In this document: in pieces, positions 44,106 to 53,555 of the stretch
Layout of the letters: the number at the start of each line of letters is the position of its first letter
How positions within the stretch are numbered: the stretch's first letter is position 1
Source of the DNA: Allopusillimonas sp048270225
GTDB lineage: Bacteria > Pseudomonadota > Gammaproteobacteria > Burkholderiales > Burkholderiaceae_B
Length of the DNA stretch: 64,000 nt
Assembly (NCBI GenBank): GCA_048270225.1
Contig: JBLWTG010000001.1
Location: 806,001 to 870,000 of the forward strand
Direction: 5' to 3'
Translations under genes and position numbers: made by a program
Notes under the pieces: generated by a model
What the model saw: the letters and a program-made list of their open reading frames with translations, nothing else
The model's database searches: none
Told to the model about the DNA's origin: nothing

Positions 44106-45113
44106 ATGTTCAAACGCATGCGTAAAGCCCTAATGGTTTCAGCCCTGGCTGGCGCAGCACTGTGCGGCACGGCCAGCGCCGAGTCGCCCACCTCGCTCAA
44201 CTTCGGCATTATTTCCACCGAGTCCTCACAGAATCTGAAGGAAAACTGGACGCCTTTCCTCAAGGAAATGAGCGAAAAGACTGGCATGGAAATCAAGGCG
44301 TTTTTCGCACCGGACTATGCCGGCATTATCCAGGGCATGCGTTTCGACAAGGTCGATGTGGCCTGGTATGGCAACAAATCCGCCATGGAAGCGGTAGACC
44401 GCGCAGGCGGTGAGATATTCGCGCAAACCGTCGCAGCCGATGGCGCGCCGGGCTACTGGAGTATCTTGATTGCCAACAAGGACAGCCCCATTAATTCCGT
44501 CCAGGACATGTTGGCCAAGGCAGGCGAATTGAGCTTCGGCAACGGCGACCCCAACTCTACCTCTGGTTTCCTGGTTCCGGGCTACTACGTGTTCGCCAAA
44601 AACCATGTGCAAGCCAACCAGATCTTCAAACGCACACTGAATGCCAGCCATGAAGTCAACGCATTGAGCGTGGCCAACAAGCAGGTAGACGTAGCCACCT
44701 TCAACACCGAAGGCATGGACCGGCTGAAGCAGACCCATCCGGATAAGGCTGCACAACTGAAAGTCATCTGGAAGTCGCCGTTGATTCCGGCCGATCCCAT
44801 CGTATGGCGCAAGAACTTGCCTGACGAGACCAAGGCCAAGCTGCGCGATTTCTTCGCCAACTACGGCGCCAATGAGCATGAGATGAAAGTGCTGGCCGGC
44901 CTGCAATGGGGCAAATTCCGCGCTTCCAATGACGATCAGTTGCTGCCGATACGTCAGCTCGAGCTGTTCAAGTCGCGCAGCCAGGTGCTTGCCGACAGCA
45001 CTATGGATGATAAGGAAAAACAGCAGCGCGTCGAGAAGATCGATGTCCAGCTGGAGGCGCTGTCCAAGCGGATGGCTGCGCTCGACAAGAAAGTGGCCAG
45101 CAGCGCTCACTGA
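44106..45113 (+). CDS. phnD: Phosphonate ABC transporter substrate-binding protein PhnD
   Basis: 335-residue periplasmic phosphonate-binding protein. The signal peptide runs to AGAALCGTASA, then the mature part with SLNFGIISTESSQNLKENW and the ligand-site pattern YAGIIQGMRFDKVDVAWYG, all typical of PhnD. ATG at 44106 is chosen over ATG 44100 because GGAG (44095-44098) is too close to the latter. Between phnC and phnE in the usual order. Confidence 0.95.
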   Translation: MFKRMRKALMVSALAGAALCGTASAESPTSLNFGIISTESSQNLKENWTPFLKEMSEKTGMEIKAFFAPDYAGIIQGMRFDKVDVAWYGNKSAMEAVDRAGGEIFAQTVAADGAPGYWSILIANKDSPINSVQDMLAKAGELSFGNGDPNSTSGFLVPGYYVFAKNHVQANQIFKRTLNASHEVNALSVANKQVDVATFNTEGMDRLKQTHPDKAAQLKVIWKSPLIPADPIVWRKNLPDETKAKLRDFFANYGANEHEMKVLAGLQWGKFRASNDDQLLPIRQLELFKSRSQVLADSTMDDKEKQQRVEKIDVQLEALSKRMAALDKKVASSAH

Positions 45114-45170
45114 ATGGCATAACGTCGGCCTGGCGCGATTCGCGCCAGGTTGTTTTTTTTGGATTAACAA

Positions 45171-46013
45171 ATGACAACTAGCCAAGGTGCAAGCCCACTG
45201 TTCCAGCAAGGGGTGAGCAAGGCAATACCCATCGCGACGCCGTTGTCGATGACACCGCCGCGGCGATCGCGGGCGGCATGGCTGGGCTGGATACTGCTGG
45301 CCCTCGCATTGGCCTGGGCATGGAATGGCGCGGAGATGAATCCGGCCATGCTCTGGCGCGACGCCGGAAACATGAAGGACTTTATCGCGGACTTCTTTCC
45401 GCCTGATTTCAGATACTGGCGTCAGTATCTGTCCGAGATGATGGTCACAATACAGATCGCGATCTGGGGTACAGCGCTGGCCATTGTCTGTTCCATTCCA
45501 TTGGGCATACTGTGCTCGGAGAACATCACGCCCTGGTGGCTGTGCCAGCCTGTGCGCCGCGTGATGGATGCGTTCCGCTCGATCAACGAAATGGTTTTTG
45601 CGATGCTGTTTGTCGTCGCCGTGGGGTTAGGTCCTTTTGCTGGCGTGATGGCCTTGTTTGTGGGCACGACAGGCGTATTGGCAAAACTGTTTGCAGAGGC
45701 TGTCGAGGCGATTGAAAACGGTCCGGTGGAAGGCGTGAGAGCCAGTGGATCGAGCGCTCTGCAGGAAGTGATATACGGCGTGATACCGCAAGTGCTGCCA
45801 TTGTGGATTTCCTATTCCTTGTATCGCTTTGAATCCAACGTGCGTTCGGCCACTGTGGTCGGCATGGTAGGCGCGGGGGGGATAGGCGTCACGCTCTGGG
45901 AGGCGATCCGAGGTTTTCAGCTTGCCCAGACCTGCGCCATCCTGCTGATCATCATTGCTGCGGTCAGCCTTATCGACATCATGTCGCAACGCCTGCGCAA
46001 GCATTTCATATGA
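45171..46013 (+). CDS. phnE: Phosphonate ABC transporter permease PhnE
   Basis: 280-residue permease with about six membrane helices. The N-terminal helix (AAWLGWILLALALAWAW) is followed by the BPD_transp_1 region with the ABC-contact EAA loop (EAVEAIENGPVEGVRASG). Length normal. One phnE copy only. It completes the PhnCDE importer. The next gene starts 76 bases later. Confidence 0.95.
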   Translation: MTTSQGASPLFQQGVSKAIPIATPLSMTPPRRSRAAWLGWILLALALAWAWNGAEMNPAMLWRDAGNMKDFIADFFPPDFRYWRQYLSEMMVTIQIAIWGTALAIVCSIPLGILCSENITPWWLCQPVRRVMDAFRSINEMVFAMLFVVAVGLGPFAGVMALFVGTTGVLAKLFAEAVEAIENGPVEGVRASGSSALQEVIYGVIPQVLPLWISYSLYRFESNVRSATVVGMVGAGGIGVTLWEAIRGFQLAQTCAILLIIIAAVSLIDIMSQRLRKHFI

Positions 46014-46089
46014 GCGCTGCACAAAGAGGACATGCGGCGCGGAGCGCGGTACTGGACCAGAGGAACAGATTTCACTATCGGAGCATGAC

Positions 46090-46551
46090 ATGATGACGAC
46101 ATCTTGTTCGACAACTACAACTGCCACGCAACGGCAACGCTGGATGCAGGTGCTGGCCATGGCCGGCGATGGCCTGGAAGCCTATGGCGCGGCCTTGCGC
46201 GCCCATGGACATCGATATGTCCGCAGCCCTGAAACAGGTACGGTGATGGTGCGAGGCCGTATGGGCGGCGATGGCGCGCCCTTCAACCTGGGAGAGATGA
46301 CGGTGACGCGATGCGTCGTGCAGCTCGACGACGGTACCACCGGCCATAGCTATATTGCGGGGCGTGTCCGGTCTCAGGCCGAGCTGGCGGCGCTGGCCGA
46401 TGCGCTGCTCCAGGGGCCTGATGGCGGGCACTGGCAGGAAACGCTGATCGCCCCGCTGCAGGCGGCGCAGGCGGCCCGGGCGGCGGCACGCGCGGCTGAG
46501 GTGGCTGGCACGCGCGTGGAGTTCACTACGCTGGTGCGGGGAGAGAACTGA
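46090..46551 (+). CDS. phnG: C-P lyase subunit PhnG
   Basis: 153-residue PhnG, part of the PhnGHIJ core of carbon-phosphorus lyase. Family segments: RQRWMQVLAMAGDGLEAYGAA, NLGEMTVTRCVVQLDDGT and GHSYIAGRVRSQAELAALADAL. GGAG lies 6 bases before ATG 46090. Its stop overlaps the phnH start by one base. Confidence 0.95.
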   Translation: MMTTSCSTTTTATQRQRWMQVLAMAGDGLEAYGAALRAHGHRYVRSPETGTVMVRGRMGGDGAPFNLGEMTVTRCVVQLDDGTTGHSYIAGRVRSQAELAALADALLQGPDGGHWQETLIAPLQAAQAARAAARAAEVAGTRVEFTTLVRGEN

Positions 46552-47147
46552 TGCACGACAGCATGCTGCTTCCTGCGTTCGATGCGCCTGTGGATGATGC
46601 GCAGGATCTGTTCAGACTTGCGCTTGGCGCAATGTCTGAACCGGGCACTCTGCACGACGTCGGCGTCGGGCCTGCGCTGGACACGTTTTGTCCGGCAAGC
46701 TATGCCCTGTGCCTGACCTTGCTCGATGGCGATACTCCTGTATGGCTGGCACCGGCTTTTGATACGCCTGTGATTCGGGCGAATCTGGCTTTTCACTGCG
46801 GCTGCCCCGTGGTGGCGGATCCCGGGCAGGCTGCGTTCGCCTTCCTGGCCGCCGATGATCTCGAGGCACTACCCGGATTTTCAACAGGGACAGATCGCGA
46901 TCCGCATCTGTCGTGCACGGTGATTGTTCAACTGGACGATCTGCAGAGCGGGCACGCCACCACCTGGCAGGGACCAGGCATTCTTGATAAGCGCAGCATG
47001 CGCCTGCCTTTGCCTGCTGCGTTCTGGCTGCAGCGCAACGCCAGCGCTTTTCCGCAGGGTCTGGATTATTTTTTTACGGCGGGACGGCAGCTTGCCGGCC
47101 TGCCGCGCAGTACGCGCGTGCTGCGCGCGATACCGGAGGTTGACTGA
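46551..47147 (+). CDS. phnH: C-P lyase subunit PhnH
   Basis: 198-residue PhnH, structural partner of the C-P lyase core. Motifs: FRLALGAMSEPGTLHDVG, ALCLTLLDGDTPVWLAP and LPRSTRVLRAIPEVD at the C-terminus. ATG overlaps phnG and the stop overlaps phnI by one base each. Confidence 0.95.
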   Translation: MHDSMLLPAFDAPVDDAQDLFRLALGAMSEPGTLHDVGVGPALDTFCPASYALCLTLLDGDTPVWLAPAFDTPVIRANLAFHCGCPVVADPGQAAFAFLAADDLEALPGFSTGTDRDPHLSCTVIVQLDDLQSGHATTWQGPGILDKRSMRLPLPAAFWLQRNASAFPQGLDYFFTAGRQLAGLPRSTRVLRAIPEVD

Positions 47148-48349
47148 TGTACGTAGCCGTCAAGGGTGGTGAAACCGCCATCGATAACGCGCATGCGCTG
47201 CTGGCTGCGCGTCGGCGCGGCAGTCGGTCTGTGCCCGAACTCTCTGTTGAACAGTTGCGCGAGCAGATGCCGCTTGCGGTATCGCGCATTATGAGCGAAG
47301 GCTCGCTGTTCGATCCAGAGCTCGCGGCGCTGGCACTCAAGCAGGCTGCGGGCGATATGCTGGAAGCCATTTTCCTGCTGCGGGCCTATCGCACAACCTT
47401 GCCGCGGTTCACCTCCAGCCTGCCGCTTGATACAGGCTCCATGTGCGTCGAACGGCGGATTTCCGCAACGTTCAAGGATTTGCCTGGTGGCCAACTGCTG
47501 GGTCCGACCTTTGACTACACCCATCGCTTGCTTGATTTCAGCCTGCTTGATGGCGGCAGCGGCGATGAATTGCGTTCCGCGCAACAGGAAGCCGTGTCCG
47601 GCAGCCCCTGGCATGCGACGGACATGGCGGAGCAGGGTGGTGCATCACAGGGCGACATTATGAACAGCGGCGTCCTGCCGTCGGACAGGGTGGGCAGAAT
47701 GCCACGCGTTGCCGACCTGCTGGCTGATGAAGGCTTGCTGGGAGCAGAGTGTGACAGCGATGCCGAGGTCCCGGATATTACCCGCGAGCCGCTGGATTTC
47801 CCGTCTTCGCGTGCGCAGCGCCTGCAGGCGCTGGCGCGCGGCGACGAAGGCTTTCTGCTTGCGCTGGGCTACTCCACGCAGCGAGGTTATGGACGCAATC
47901 ACCCGTTTGCGGGCGAAATCCGGATTGGACAGCTTGAGGTCTGGATCGCACCCGAGGAACTGGGCTTTGCAGTTCCGATCGGCAATATTGAAGTGACTGA
48001 ATGCGAAATGATTAATCAGTTTATAGGTAGCAAAGATCAGCCCGCGCAGTTTACCCGTGGGTATGGACTGGCTTTTGGCAATGCCGAACGCAAGGCGATG
48101 GGAATGGCGCTGGTCGACCGCGCGCTGCGGGCGTCGGAGTATCAGGAAGGCGTTGAATCGCCCGCACAGCAGGAAGAATTTGTGCTCATGCATTGCGACA
48201 ATGTTGAGGCCGCCGGCTTTGTGTCGCATCTGAAGCTTCCGCATTATGTCGACTTTCAGTCCGAGCTTGATCTCGTGCGTAAGCTCAGACGTGCGCAGGC
48301 GCAGGCAGGCGCGGATGCCGCCACTCCCGAACTGGAGGAGCAGGCATGA
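47147..48349 (+). CDS. phnI: C-P lyase subunit PhnI (nucleosidase)
   Basis: 400-residue PhnI, which in E. coli helps PhnGHL attach methylphosphonate to ribose. Start MYVAVKGGETAIDNAHAL is diagnostic, as are the PDITREPLDFPSSRAQRLQALARGDEGF region and FQSELDLVRKLRRAQ near the end. It starts on the last base of phnH; the stop overlaps phnJ by four bases. Confidence 0.97.
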   Translation: MYVAVKGGETAIDNAHALLAARRRGSRSVPELSVEQLREQMPLAVSRIMSEGSLFDPELAALALKQAAGDMLEAIFLLRAYRTTLPRFTSSLPLDTGSMCVERRISATFKDLPGGQLLGPTFDYTHRLLDFSLLDGGSGDELRSAQQEAVSGSPWHATDMAEQGGASQGDIMNSGVLPSDRVGRMPRVADLLADEGLLGAECDSDAEVPDITREPLDFPSSRAQRLQALARGDEGFLLALGYSTQRGYGRNHPFAGEIRIGQLEVWIAPEELGFAVPIGNIEVTECEMINQFIGSKDQPAQFTRGYGLAFGNAERKAMGMALVDRALRASEYQEGVESPAQQEEFVLMHCDNVEAAGFVSHLKLPHYVDFQSELDLVRKLRRAQAQAGADAATPELEEQA

Positions 48350-49224
48350 CAGGCGTACACGCTCAGGCCGGCGGTACCGAGGCCGTCGGCTACAACTTTG
48401 CCTATCTCGATGAACAGACCAAGCGCGGTCTGCGTCGCGGCCTGCTCAAGGCCGTTGCCATACCGGGCTATCAGGTGCCTTTCGGCGGACGCGAGATGCC
48501 TTTGCCTTATGGCTGGGGCACCGGCGGCATGCAGGTCACCGCGGCGGTGCTGGGCCGCAAGGATGTACTCAAGGTCATCGACCAGGGCGCGGACGACACA
48601 ACCAATGCCGTTTCGATTCGCAGGTTCTTCATGAAGACGGCGGGCGTGCAGACGACTGAACAGACGGCGGCGGCCGACATTATCCAGACCCGTCACCGCA
48701 TTCCCGAAACAGCGCTGCGTCCAGGCCAGATCGTGGTGTTCCAGGTGCCGATTCCCGAGCCGTTGCGCTTCATCGAGCCCTCGGATGCCGAAACACGCAG
48801 CATGCACGCGCTGAATGACTACGGCGTGATGCATGTGAAACTCTATGAAGACATCGCCACCTATGGGCATATTGCGACGGCCTATGCCTATCCGGTGATG
48901 GTGGATGGACGCTATGTCATGGATCCTTCCCCGATTCCAAAATTCGACAATCCCAAGCTGCACATGAGCCCTGCGCTCATGCTGTTTGGCGCCGGCCGCG
49001 AAAAACGCCTGTACGCCTTGCCGCCTTATTGCCCCGTCGTCAGTCTGGATTTCGAAGACCATCCCTTTGAACTGCCGGTATGGGATCACGCCTGCGCTCA
49101 CTGCGGCAGCCGCGATTCCTATCTGGACGAGTTGATCGTGGATGATCTAGGTACCAGGCAATTTGTATGTTCGGACACCGACTACTGCCATCAACGACAG
49201 CAGCACCAGGAGGCGGCACAATGA
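48346..49224 (+). CDS. phnJ: C-P lyase radical SAM catalytic subunit PhnJ
   Basis: 292-residue PhnJ, the iron-sulphur radical-SAM enzyme that cleaves the C-P bond. The cysteines have the E. coli spacing exactly: Cys250-X2-Cys253-X21-Cys275 for the cluster and Cys281 five residues later (the substrate thiyl cysteine). N-terminus YNFAYLDEQTKRGLRRGLL is typical. All key residues are present, so the pathway should be active. Confidence 0.98.
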   Translation: MTGVHAQAGGTEAVGYNFAYLDEQTKRGLRRGLLKAVAIPGYQVPFGGREMPLPYGWGTGGMQVTAAVLGRKDVLKVIDQGADDTTNAVSIRRFFMKTAGVQTTEQTAAADIIQTRHRIPETALRPGQIVVFQVPIPEPLRFIEPSDAETRSMHALNDYGVMHVKLYEDIATYGHIATAYAYPVMVDGRYVMDPSPIPKFDNPKLHMSPALMLFGAGREKRLYALPPYCPVVSLDFEDHPFELPVWDHACAHCGSRDSYLDELIVDDLGTRQFVCSDTDYCHQRQQHQEAAQ

Positions 49225-49991
49225 ATCCATTGCTTTCCGTGCGCAACCTGACGCGTCTCTATGCGCCTGAGACCGGCTGCCAGGCCGTCAACTTTGATCT
49301 GTATCCAGGCGAGGTGCTGGGCATTGTCGGCGAATCGGGCTCCGGGAAATCAACGCTGCTCAGCGTACTGTCTGGCAGGTCCAGGCCAGATTGCGGTTCG
49401 GTGGCTTATCGCAGCCCCGAGGGCAAAATCATTTCGCTGTACGAGTCCAGCGACGCGCAGCGCCGTACGCTGTTGCGCACAGAGTGGGGCTTTGTGGAGC
49501 AGAATCCGCGCGACGGACTGCGCATGGGTGTGTCCGCAGGCGCCAATATCGGAGAACGCCTGATGGCCCAGGGCGTGCGTCATTATGGCCAACTGCGGCA
49601 AGCCGGACTGGACTGGCTTGCCCAGGTCGAGATTGATCCGCTGCGCATCGACGACTTGCCGCGCACTTTTTCAGGCGGTATGCAGCAGCGCCTGCAGATT
49701 GCCCGCAATCTGGTCTCGGGCCCCCGGCTGCTGTTTATGGATGAGCCGACGGGGGGGCTGGATGTCTCAGTACAGGCTCATCTGCTTGATCTGCTGCGCG
49801 GACTGGTGCGCGACCTGCAACTTGCCGTGGTGATTGTCACCCATGACCTGGCCGTGGCCAGGCTGCTGGCCGACAGGCTGATGGTCATGCGGCGCTCGCG
49901 TGTCGTGGAGGCGGGGCTGACCGATCAGATCCTGGACGATCCGCAGCATGCCTACAGCCAGCTGCTGGTGTCCTCCGTACTGCAACCTTGA
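49221..49991 (+). CDS. phnK: C-P lyase ABC-type protein PhnK
   Basis: 256-residue ABC-class ATPase that docks to the PhnGHIJ core rather than to a transporter. Walker A GESGSGKST, signature FSGGMQQRLQIARNL and Walker B LLFMDEPTGGLD are intact. ATG at 49221 overlaps the phnJ stop (ATGA). A longer upstream reading frame through phnJ is not used. Confidence 0.95.
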   Translation: MNPLLSVRNLTRLYAPETGCQAVNFDLYPGEVLGIVGESGSGKSTLLSVLSGRSRPDCGSVAYRSPEGKIISLYESSDAQRRTLLRTEWGFVEQNPRDGLRMGVSAGANIGERLMAQGVRHYGQLRQAGLDWLAQVEIDPLRIDDLPRTFSGGMQQRLQIARNLVSGPRLLFMDEPTGGLDVSVQAHLLDLLRGLVRDLQLAVVIVTHDLAVARLLADRLMVMRRSRVVEAGLTDQILDDPQHAYSQLLVSSVLQP

Positions 49992-50000
49992 GGTGAACAC

Positions 50001-50705
50001 ATGAATGCCGTCATGCAAGTTCGTGGCCTGAGCAAAACATTTATGATGCATCAGCAGCAAAGTGCCGTGCTTGATGTCCTGCGCAATCTGGAGTTCGATG
50101 TCATGCCCGGGGAGTGCCTGTTGCTGCATGGCCGCTCGGGCGCAGGCAAGTCGACACTGCTGCGCACGCTCTATGGAAATTATCTTCCGGCCGGCGGCAG
50201 CATCAAGGTGCTGCACGAAGGGAGCATCGTAGAAATGGTGGGTGCGGAGCCGCGCCAGACGCTGGCACTGCGTCGCAGCACCTTGGGCTATGTCAGCCAG
50301 TTCCTGCGCGTGATTCCCCGCGTCACTTGCCTGGACGTAGTCATGGAGCCTGCGCTGGTCCGGGGCCTTGATGCGATACAGGCGCGCGAACGTGCCGGGT
50401 TGCTGCTGCAGCGACTGGAAATACCCGAACGCCTGTGGCCGCTCGCGCCTTCCACGTTCTCTGGCGGCGAACAACAGCGCGTGAATATCGCGCGCAGTTT
50501 CATGGTCCAGTGGCCCATCATGCTGCTGGACGAACCCACCGCCTCGCTGGATGACGCTAACCGCAAAGTGGTGCTGGAACTGGTCGACGAAGCCAAGACC
50601 CAGGGCGCAGCCTTGATTGCCATTTCACATGATGAGCGCACCCGGATGGCGATGGCTGATCGCTATCTGGACATGACACCCGAGGAGCCTGCTTATGCCT
50701 GCTGA
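50001..50705 (+). CDS. phnL: C-P lyase ABC-type protein PhnL
   Basis: 234-residue ATP-binding protein, needed to form the phosphonylated ribose intermediate. Walker A GRSGAGKST, signature FSGGEQQRVNIARSF and Walker B IMLLDEPTASLDD. Starts 9 bases after phnK; its end overlaps phnM by 11 bases. Confidence 0.95.
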   Translation: MNAVMQVRGLSKTFMMHQQQSAVLDVLRNLEFDVMPGECLLLHGRSGAGKSTLLRTLYGNYLPAGGSIKVLHEGSIVEMVGAEPRQTLALRRSTLGYVSQFLRVIPRVTCLDVVMEPALVRGLDAIQARERAGLLLQRLEIPERLWPLAPSTFSGGEQQRVNIARSFMVQWPIMLLDEPTASLDDANRKVVLELVDEAKTQGAALIAISHDERTRMAMADRYLDMTPEEPAYAC

Positions 50706-51840
50706 GCAAATATTCACCAATGCACGCATTGTCACGGCCACGGAGGTTTTTTCCGGGACTGTCGCGGTGCGCGACGGCATGATTCACGATGTCAGCCGCA
50801 AGCTGTGCAGCCTGCCGGCGGCGCAGGACGTCGAGGGCGACTATCTGATGCCGGGTCTGGTCGAGCTGCATACCGATAATCTTGAAAAGTACATGAATCC
50901 GCGCCCCGGGGTGGACTGGCCGTCGGAGTCTGCCGTGTTGGCGCACGATGCGCAGGTGATTGCGGCGGGCATCACCACGGTATTCGATGCGCTGTCCATC
51001 GGCGATGTCAGCCCGCGCGGCAATCGCCTGCGCCAGTTGCCGATCATGCTGCGCGCCATCAGCCATGCCGGGCAGGACGGCCACATGCGTGCCGACCACC
51101 GTCTGCATTTGCGCTGCGAGCTCAGCCATGAACAGACACTGGAGCTGTTCAATCAGCTGGTTGAGTCTCCCCTGGTGCAATTGGTGTCCGTGATGGATCA
51201 TTCGCCCGGCCAGCGCCAGTTTGTCAAGATAGAAAAATACCGCGAATACTATCAGGGCAAGTTTCATATGAGCGATAGTGAGATTGATGCCTTCATCGAT
51301 ACGCATCAACAGAATTCCCGCCGTTACAGCGACAGCTACCGCCGCTCGATCGTGCAGGAATGCCGGCAGCGTTCGCTGTCGGTGGCCAGTCATGACGACG
51401 CGACGGTGGAGCACGCTCGTGAGTCGGCCGATTTCGGCATGAGTATTGCGGAGTTTCCCACCACGGTCGAGGCCGCCAGCACCAGCCATCAGCTAGGGCT
51501 CAAGGTGCTGATGGGCGCACCCAATATCGTGCGGGGCGGTTCCCACTCGGGCAATGTTGCCGCCGCCGAGCTTGCGGGACAGGGGGTACTCGATATTCTG
51601 TCCAGCGATTACTATCCGTCCAGCCTGTTGCAGGCGGCAGGCATTCTGGCGCATGATGCGCCGGACTATGATCTGCCCCGGGCCATTGCCTCCGTCAGCC
51701 TGGCGCCGGCGCAGGCTGCAGGCCTGGCCGATCGCGGCGAGATCCGGCTTGGCCTGCGCGCGGACCTTGTCCGCGCACGCCCGCATGGCAAGGGATTTGT
51801 GGTGGGCCAGGTGTGGCGCGGCGGACAACGGATGTTCTGA
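50695..51840 (+). CDS. phnM: Ribosylphosphonate triphosphate diphosphatase PhnM
   Basis: 381-residue metal-dependent amidohydrolase-fold enzyme that removes pyrophosphate from 5-triphosphoribosyl phosphonate. Metal-site motif GLVELHTDNLEKYMNPRPG at about residues 53-71, then VMDHSPGQRQ, and VLIGAPNIV/RGGSHSGNV-type segments (MGAPNIVRGGSHSGN). Its stop overlaps phnN by one base. Confidence 0.96.
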   Translation: MPAEQIFTNARIVTATEVFSGTVAVRDGMIHDVSRKLCSLPAAQDVEGDYLMPGLVELHTDNLEKYMNPRPGVDWPSESAVLAHDAQVIAAGITTVFDALSIGDVSPRGNRLRQLPIMLRAISHAGQDGHMRADHRLHLRCELSHEQTLELFNQLVESPLVQLVSVMDHSPGQRQFVKIEKYREYYQGKFHMSDSEIDAFIDTHQQNSRRYSDSYRRSIVQECRQRSLSVASHDDATVEHARESADFGMSIAEFPTTVEAASTSHQLGLKVLMGAPNIVRGGSHSGNVAAAELAGQGVLDILSSDYYPSSLLQAAGILAHDAPDYDLPRAIASVSLAPAQAAGLADRGEIRLGLRADLVRARPHGKGFVVGQVWRGGQRMF

Positions 51841-52403
51841 TGCACGGACGCCTTATCTACATCATGGGGCCATCCGGCGCAGGCAAGGATACCGTACTGC
51901 AGGGAGTTTTGCGTCTGATGGGAAACAGGGCATTTCTTGCGCCGCGCGTCGTGACCAGAGAGGCCGAGCTGGCCGAAGAGGGCGCGCTGGCGGTGACCGA
52001 ACGGGAATTTCTGTTGATGGAAGAGGCAGGGCTGCTTGCCATGTCCTGGCGAGCCAATGGATTGGCCTATGGGGTCCTTCGTCATGTCGATGAGCGCCTG
52101 GCCGCTGGCCAGGATGTGTTCATCAATGGTTCACGTGCGTATCTGCCGACGGCACTGAAGCGTTATCGTGATCTTGTTCCCGTAGTGCTCAGTGTCAGGC
52201 CGCAACTGCTGCGTGAACGGCTGCTCAGGCGGGGACGCGAATCCATTGCCCAGATACAGTCGCGGCTGGAGCGCAATCGTACGGTGGGTGCGATTCCCGA
52301 CAGCGTCTCAGGACCTGTGCTCTGGATAGACAATTCCGGCAATCCGGAGGATGCTGTCCAGACACTGTATCAGCGCCTGCAGCAATGGCCTGCCCGGGCC
52401 TGA
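51840..52403 (+). CDS. phnN: Ribose 1,5-bisphosphate phosphokinase PhnN
   Basis: 187-residue kinase, converts ribose 1,5-bisphosphate to PRPP so that the ribose part of the C-P lyase cycle returns to metabolism. P-loop GPSGAGKDT at residues 9-17; the guanylate-kinase-like VTREAEL segment; ATG at 51840 shares a base with the phnM stop (TGATG). Confidence 0.94.
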   Translation: MHGRLIYIMGPSGAGKDTVLQGVLRLMGNRAFLAPRVVTREAELAEEGALAVTEREFLLMEEAGLLAMSWRANGLAYGVLRHVDERLAAGQDVFINGSRAYLPTALKRYRDLVPVVLSVRPQLLRERLLRRGRESIAQIQSRLERNRTVGAIPDSVSGPVLWIDNSGNPEDAVQTLYQRLQQWPARA

Positions 52404-52431
52404 TTGTTTTGTTCTGTATCCGGAAACCTCT

Positions 52432-53202
52432 ATGTCCATGACGTTGACGCTGCTGGGCACGGGCAATGCCGCCCAAGTGCCCGTCTATAACTGCGCATGC
52501 AAGGCATGCGAGCGCGCCAGACAGGTGGCTCGCCTGCGGCGCGGTCCCTGTTCCGCCTTGCTGGAGAGCGGTGCTGAGCGGTGGCTGATTGATGCGGGTC
52601 ATGTCGACCTGACCGAGCGATTTGCACCGGGCAGTCTGAGCGGAATCATTCTGACGCATTATCATGCCGATCATGCCCAGGGTCTGCTGCACCTGCGGTG
52701 GGGAAGGGGGTTGCGCCTTCCGGTGCTGGGCCCGCCTGATCCCGATGGTCTGGCCGACTTATACAAGCACCCCGGCATACTGGATTTTTCCCGCTCATTG
52801 CAGCCGTTTGATCCGCATCCGCTGGGCGGCGACCTTTACCTGACGCCGCTACCGTTGACGCATTCACGCCTGACCTTTGGCTATCTGCTGGCGTTACGCG
52901 GGCGGCGCATTGCTTACCTGACCGATACCGTCGGCCTGCCACGCGACACACAGGATTTTCTTTCCGGACAATCCCTGGATCTGTTGGTGCTGGACTGCAC
53001 ACACGCACCGGCAGACCGACCCCCGCGCAATCATAACGATCTGACCCGGGCCCAGGAAACCATTGCCGCGCTGCGCCCGGTACAGGCTGTGCTGACGCAC
53101 TGCAGTCATGAACTGGACGAGTTTCTCATGGACCATCCCGGTCACGATATGCAGGGGGCTGTCCAGGGATTCGACGGCGATGTCTTTACGCTGCACGACT
53201 GA
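52432..53202 (+). CDS. phnP: Phosphoribosyl cyclic phosphodiesterase PhnP
   Basis: 256-residue metallo-beta-lactamase-fold enzyme that opens 5-phosphoribosyl 1,2-cyclic phosphate, the C-P lyase product. The di-metal motif THYHADHAQG is at about residues 73-82; LTDTVGLP and LDCTHAP carry further ligands. The CACKACERAR segment near residue 21 supplies zinc-binding cysteines. ATG at 52432 (a second in-frame ATG at 52438). 28 bases after phnN; last gene of the operon. Confidence 0.94.
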   Translation: MSMTLTLLGTGNAAQVPVYNCACKACERARQVARLRRGPCSALLESGAERWLIDAGHVDLTERFAPGSLSGIILTHYHADHAQGLLHLRWGRGLRLPVLGPPDPDGLADLYKHPGILDFSRSLQPFDPHPLGGDLYLTPLPLTHSRLTFGYLLALRGRRIAYLTDTVGLPRDTQDFLSGQSLDLLVLDCTHAPADRPPRNHNDLTRAQETIAALRPVQAVLTHCSHELDEFLMDHPGHDMQGAVQGFDGDVFTLHD

Positions 53203-53288
53203 TACTTCTGGCCGCTTCGGTTTCTGCGAATAGGCAGGGGAAAATCTCAGGGGCACACTGGGCGCCTGTCAATTTTCCGGAGCCCATC

Positions 53289-53555
53289 ATGCAGAATCGC
53301 CTTACTTCACAACGCGGACAAGGCATGTCCGAATACGTCATTGTCGTTGCGCTGGTTGCCGTGGCGGCCATTGCTGTATATCAATCCTTTGGTCAGGTGT
53401 TGCGTTCGCAGACAGCCGCCATGGCCAGAGAGCTGGCGGGCGAAGACGGCGCCCGCCAGTCGCGTCAGGCGCGCTCCGCGGCAGAGACCGCCGCTTCCCA
53501 GACCTCGGCCAAAACGCTCAAGTCATTCACCGGCAACGCCGGGGCGGGTAAATGA
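53289..53555 (+). CDS. Flp-type pilin of the Tad system
   Basis: 88-residue Flp/Fap pilin. The class IVb prepilin motif is exact: RG/QGMSEY with Glu at +5 and Tyr at +6, followed by a hydrophobic helix VIVVALVAVAAIAVY. The mature protein is longer than most Flp pilins (about 50-60 residues), with an Ala/Gln/Ser/Thr-rich C-terminal tail. It is the first gene of the Tad cluster, and its stop overlaps the next start by four bases. A dedicated prepilin peptidase gene is not in the window. Confidence 0.9.
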   Translation: MQNRLTSQRGQGMSEYVIVVALVAVAAIAVYQSFGQVLRSQTAAMARELAGEDGARQSRQARSAAETAASQTSAKTLKSFTGNAGAGK

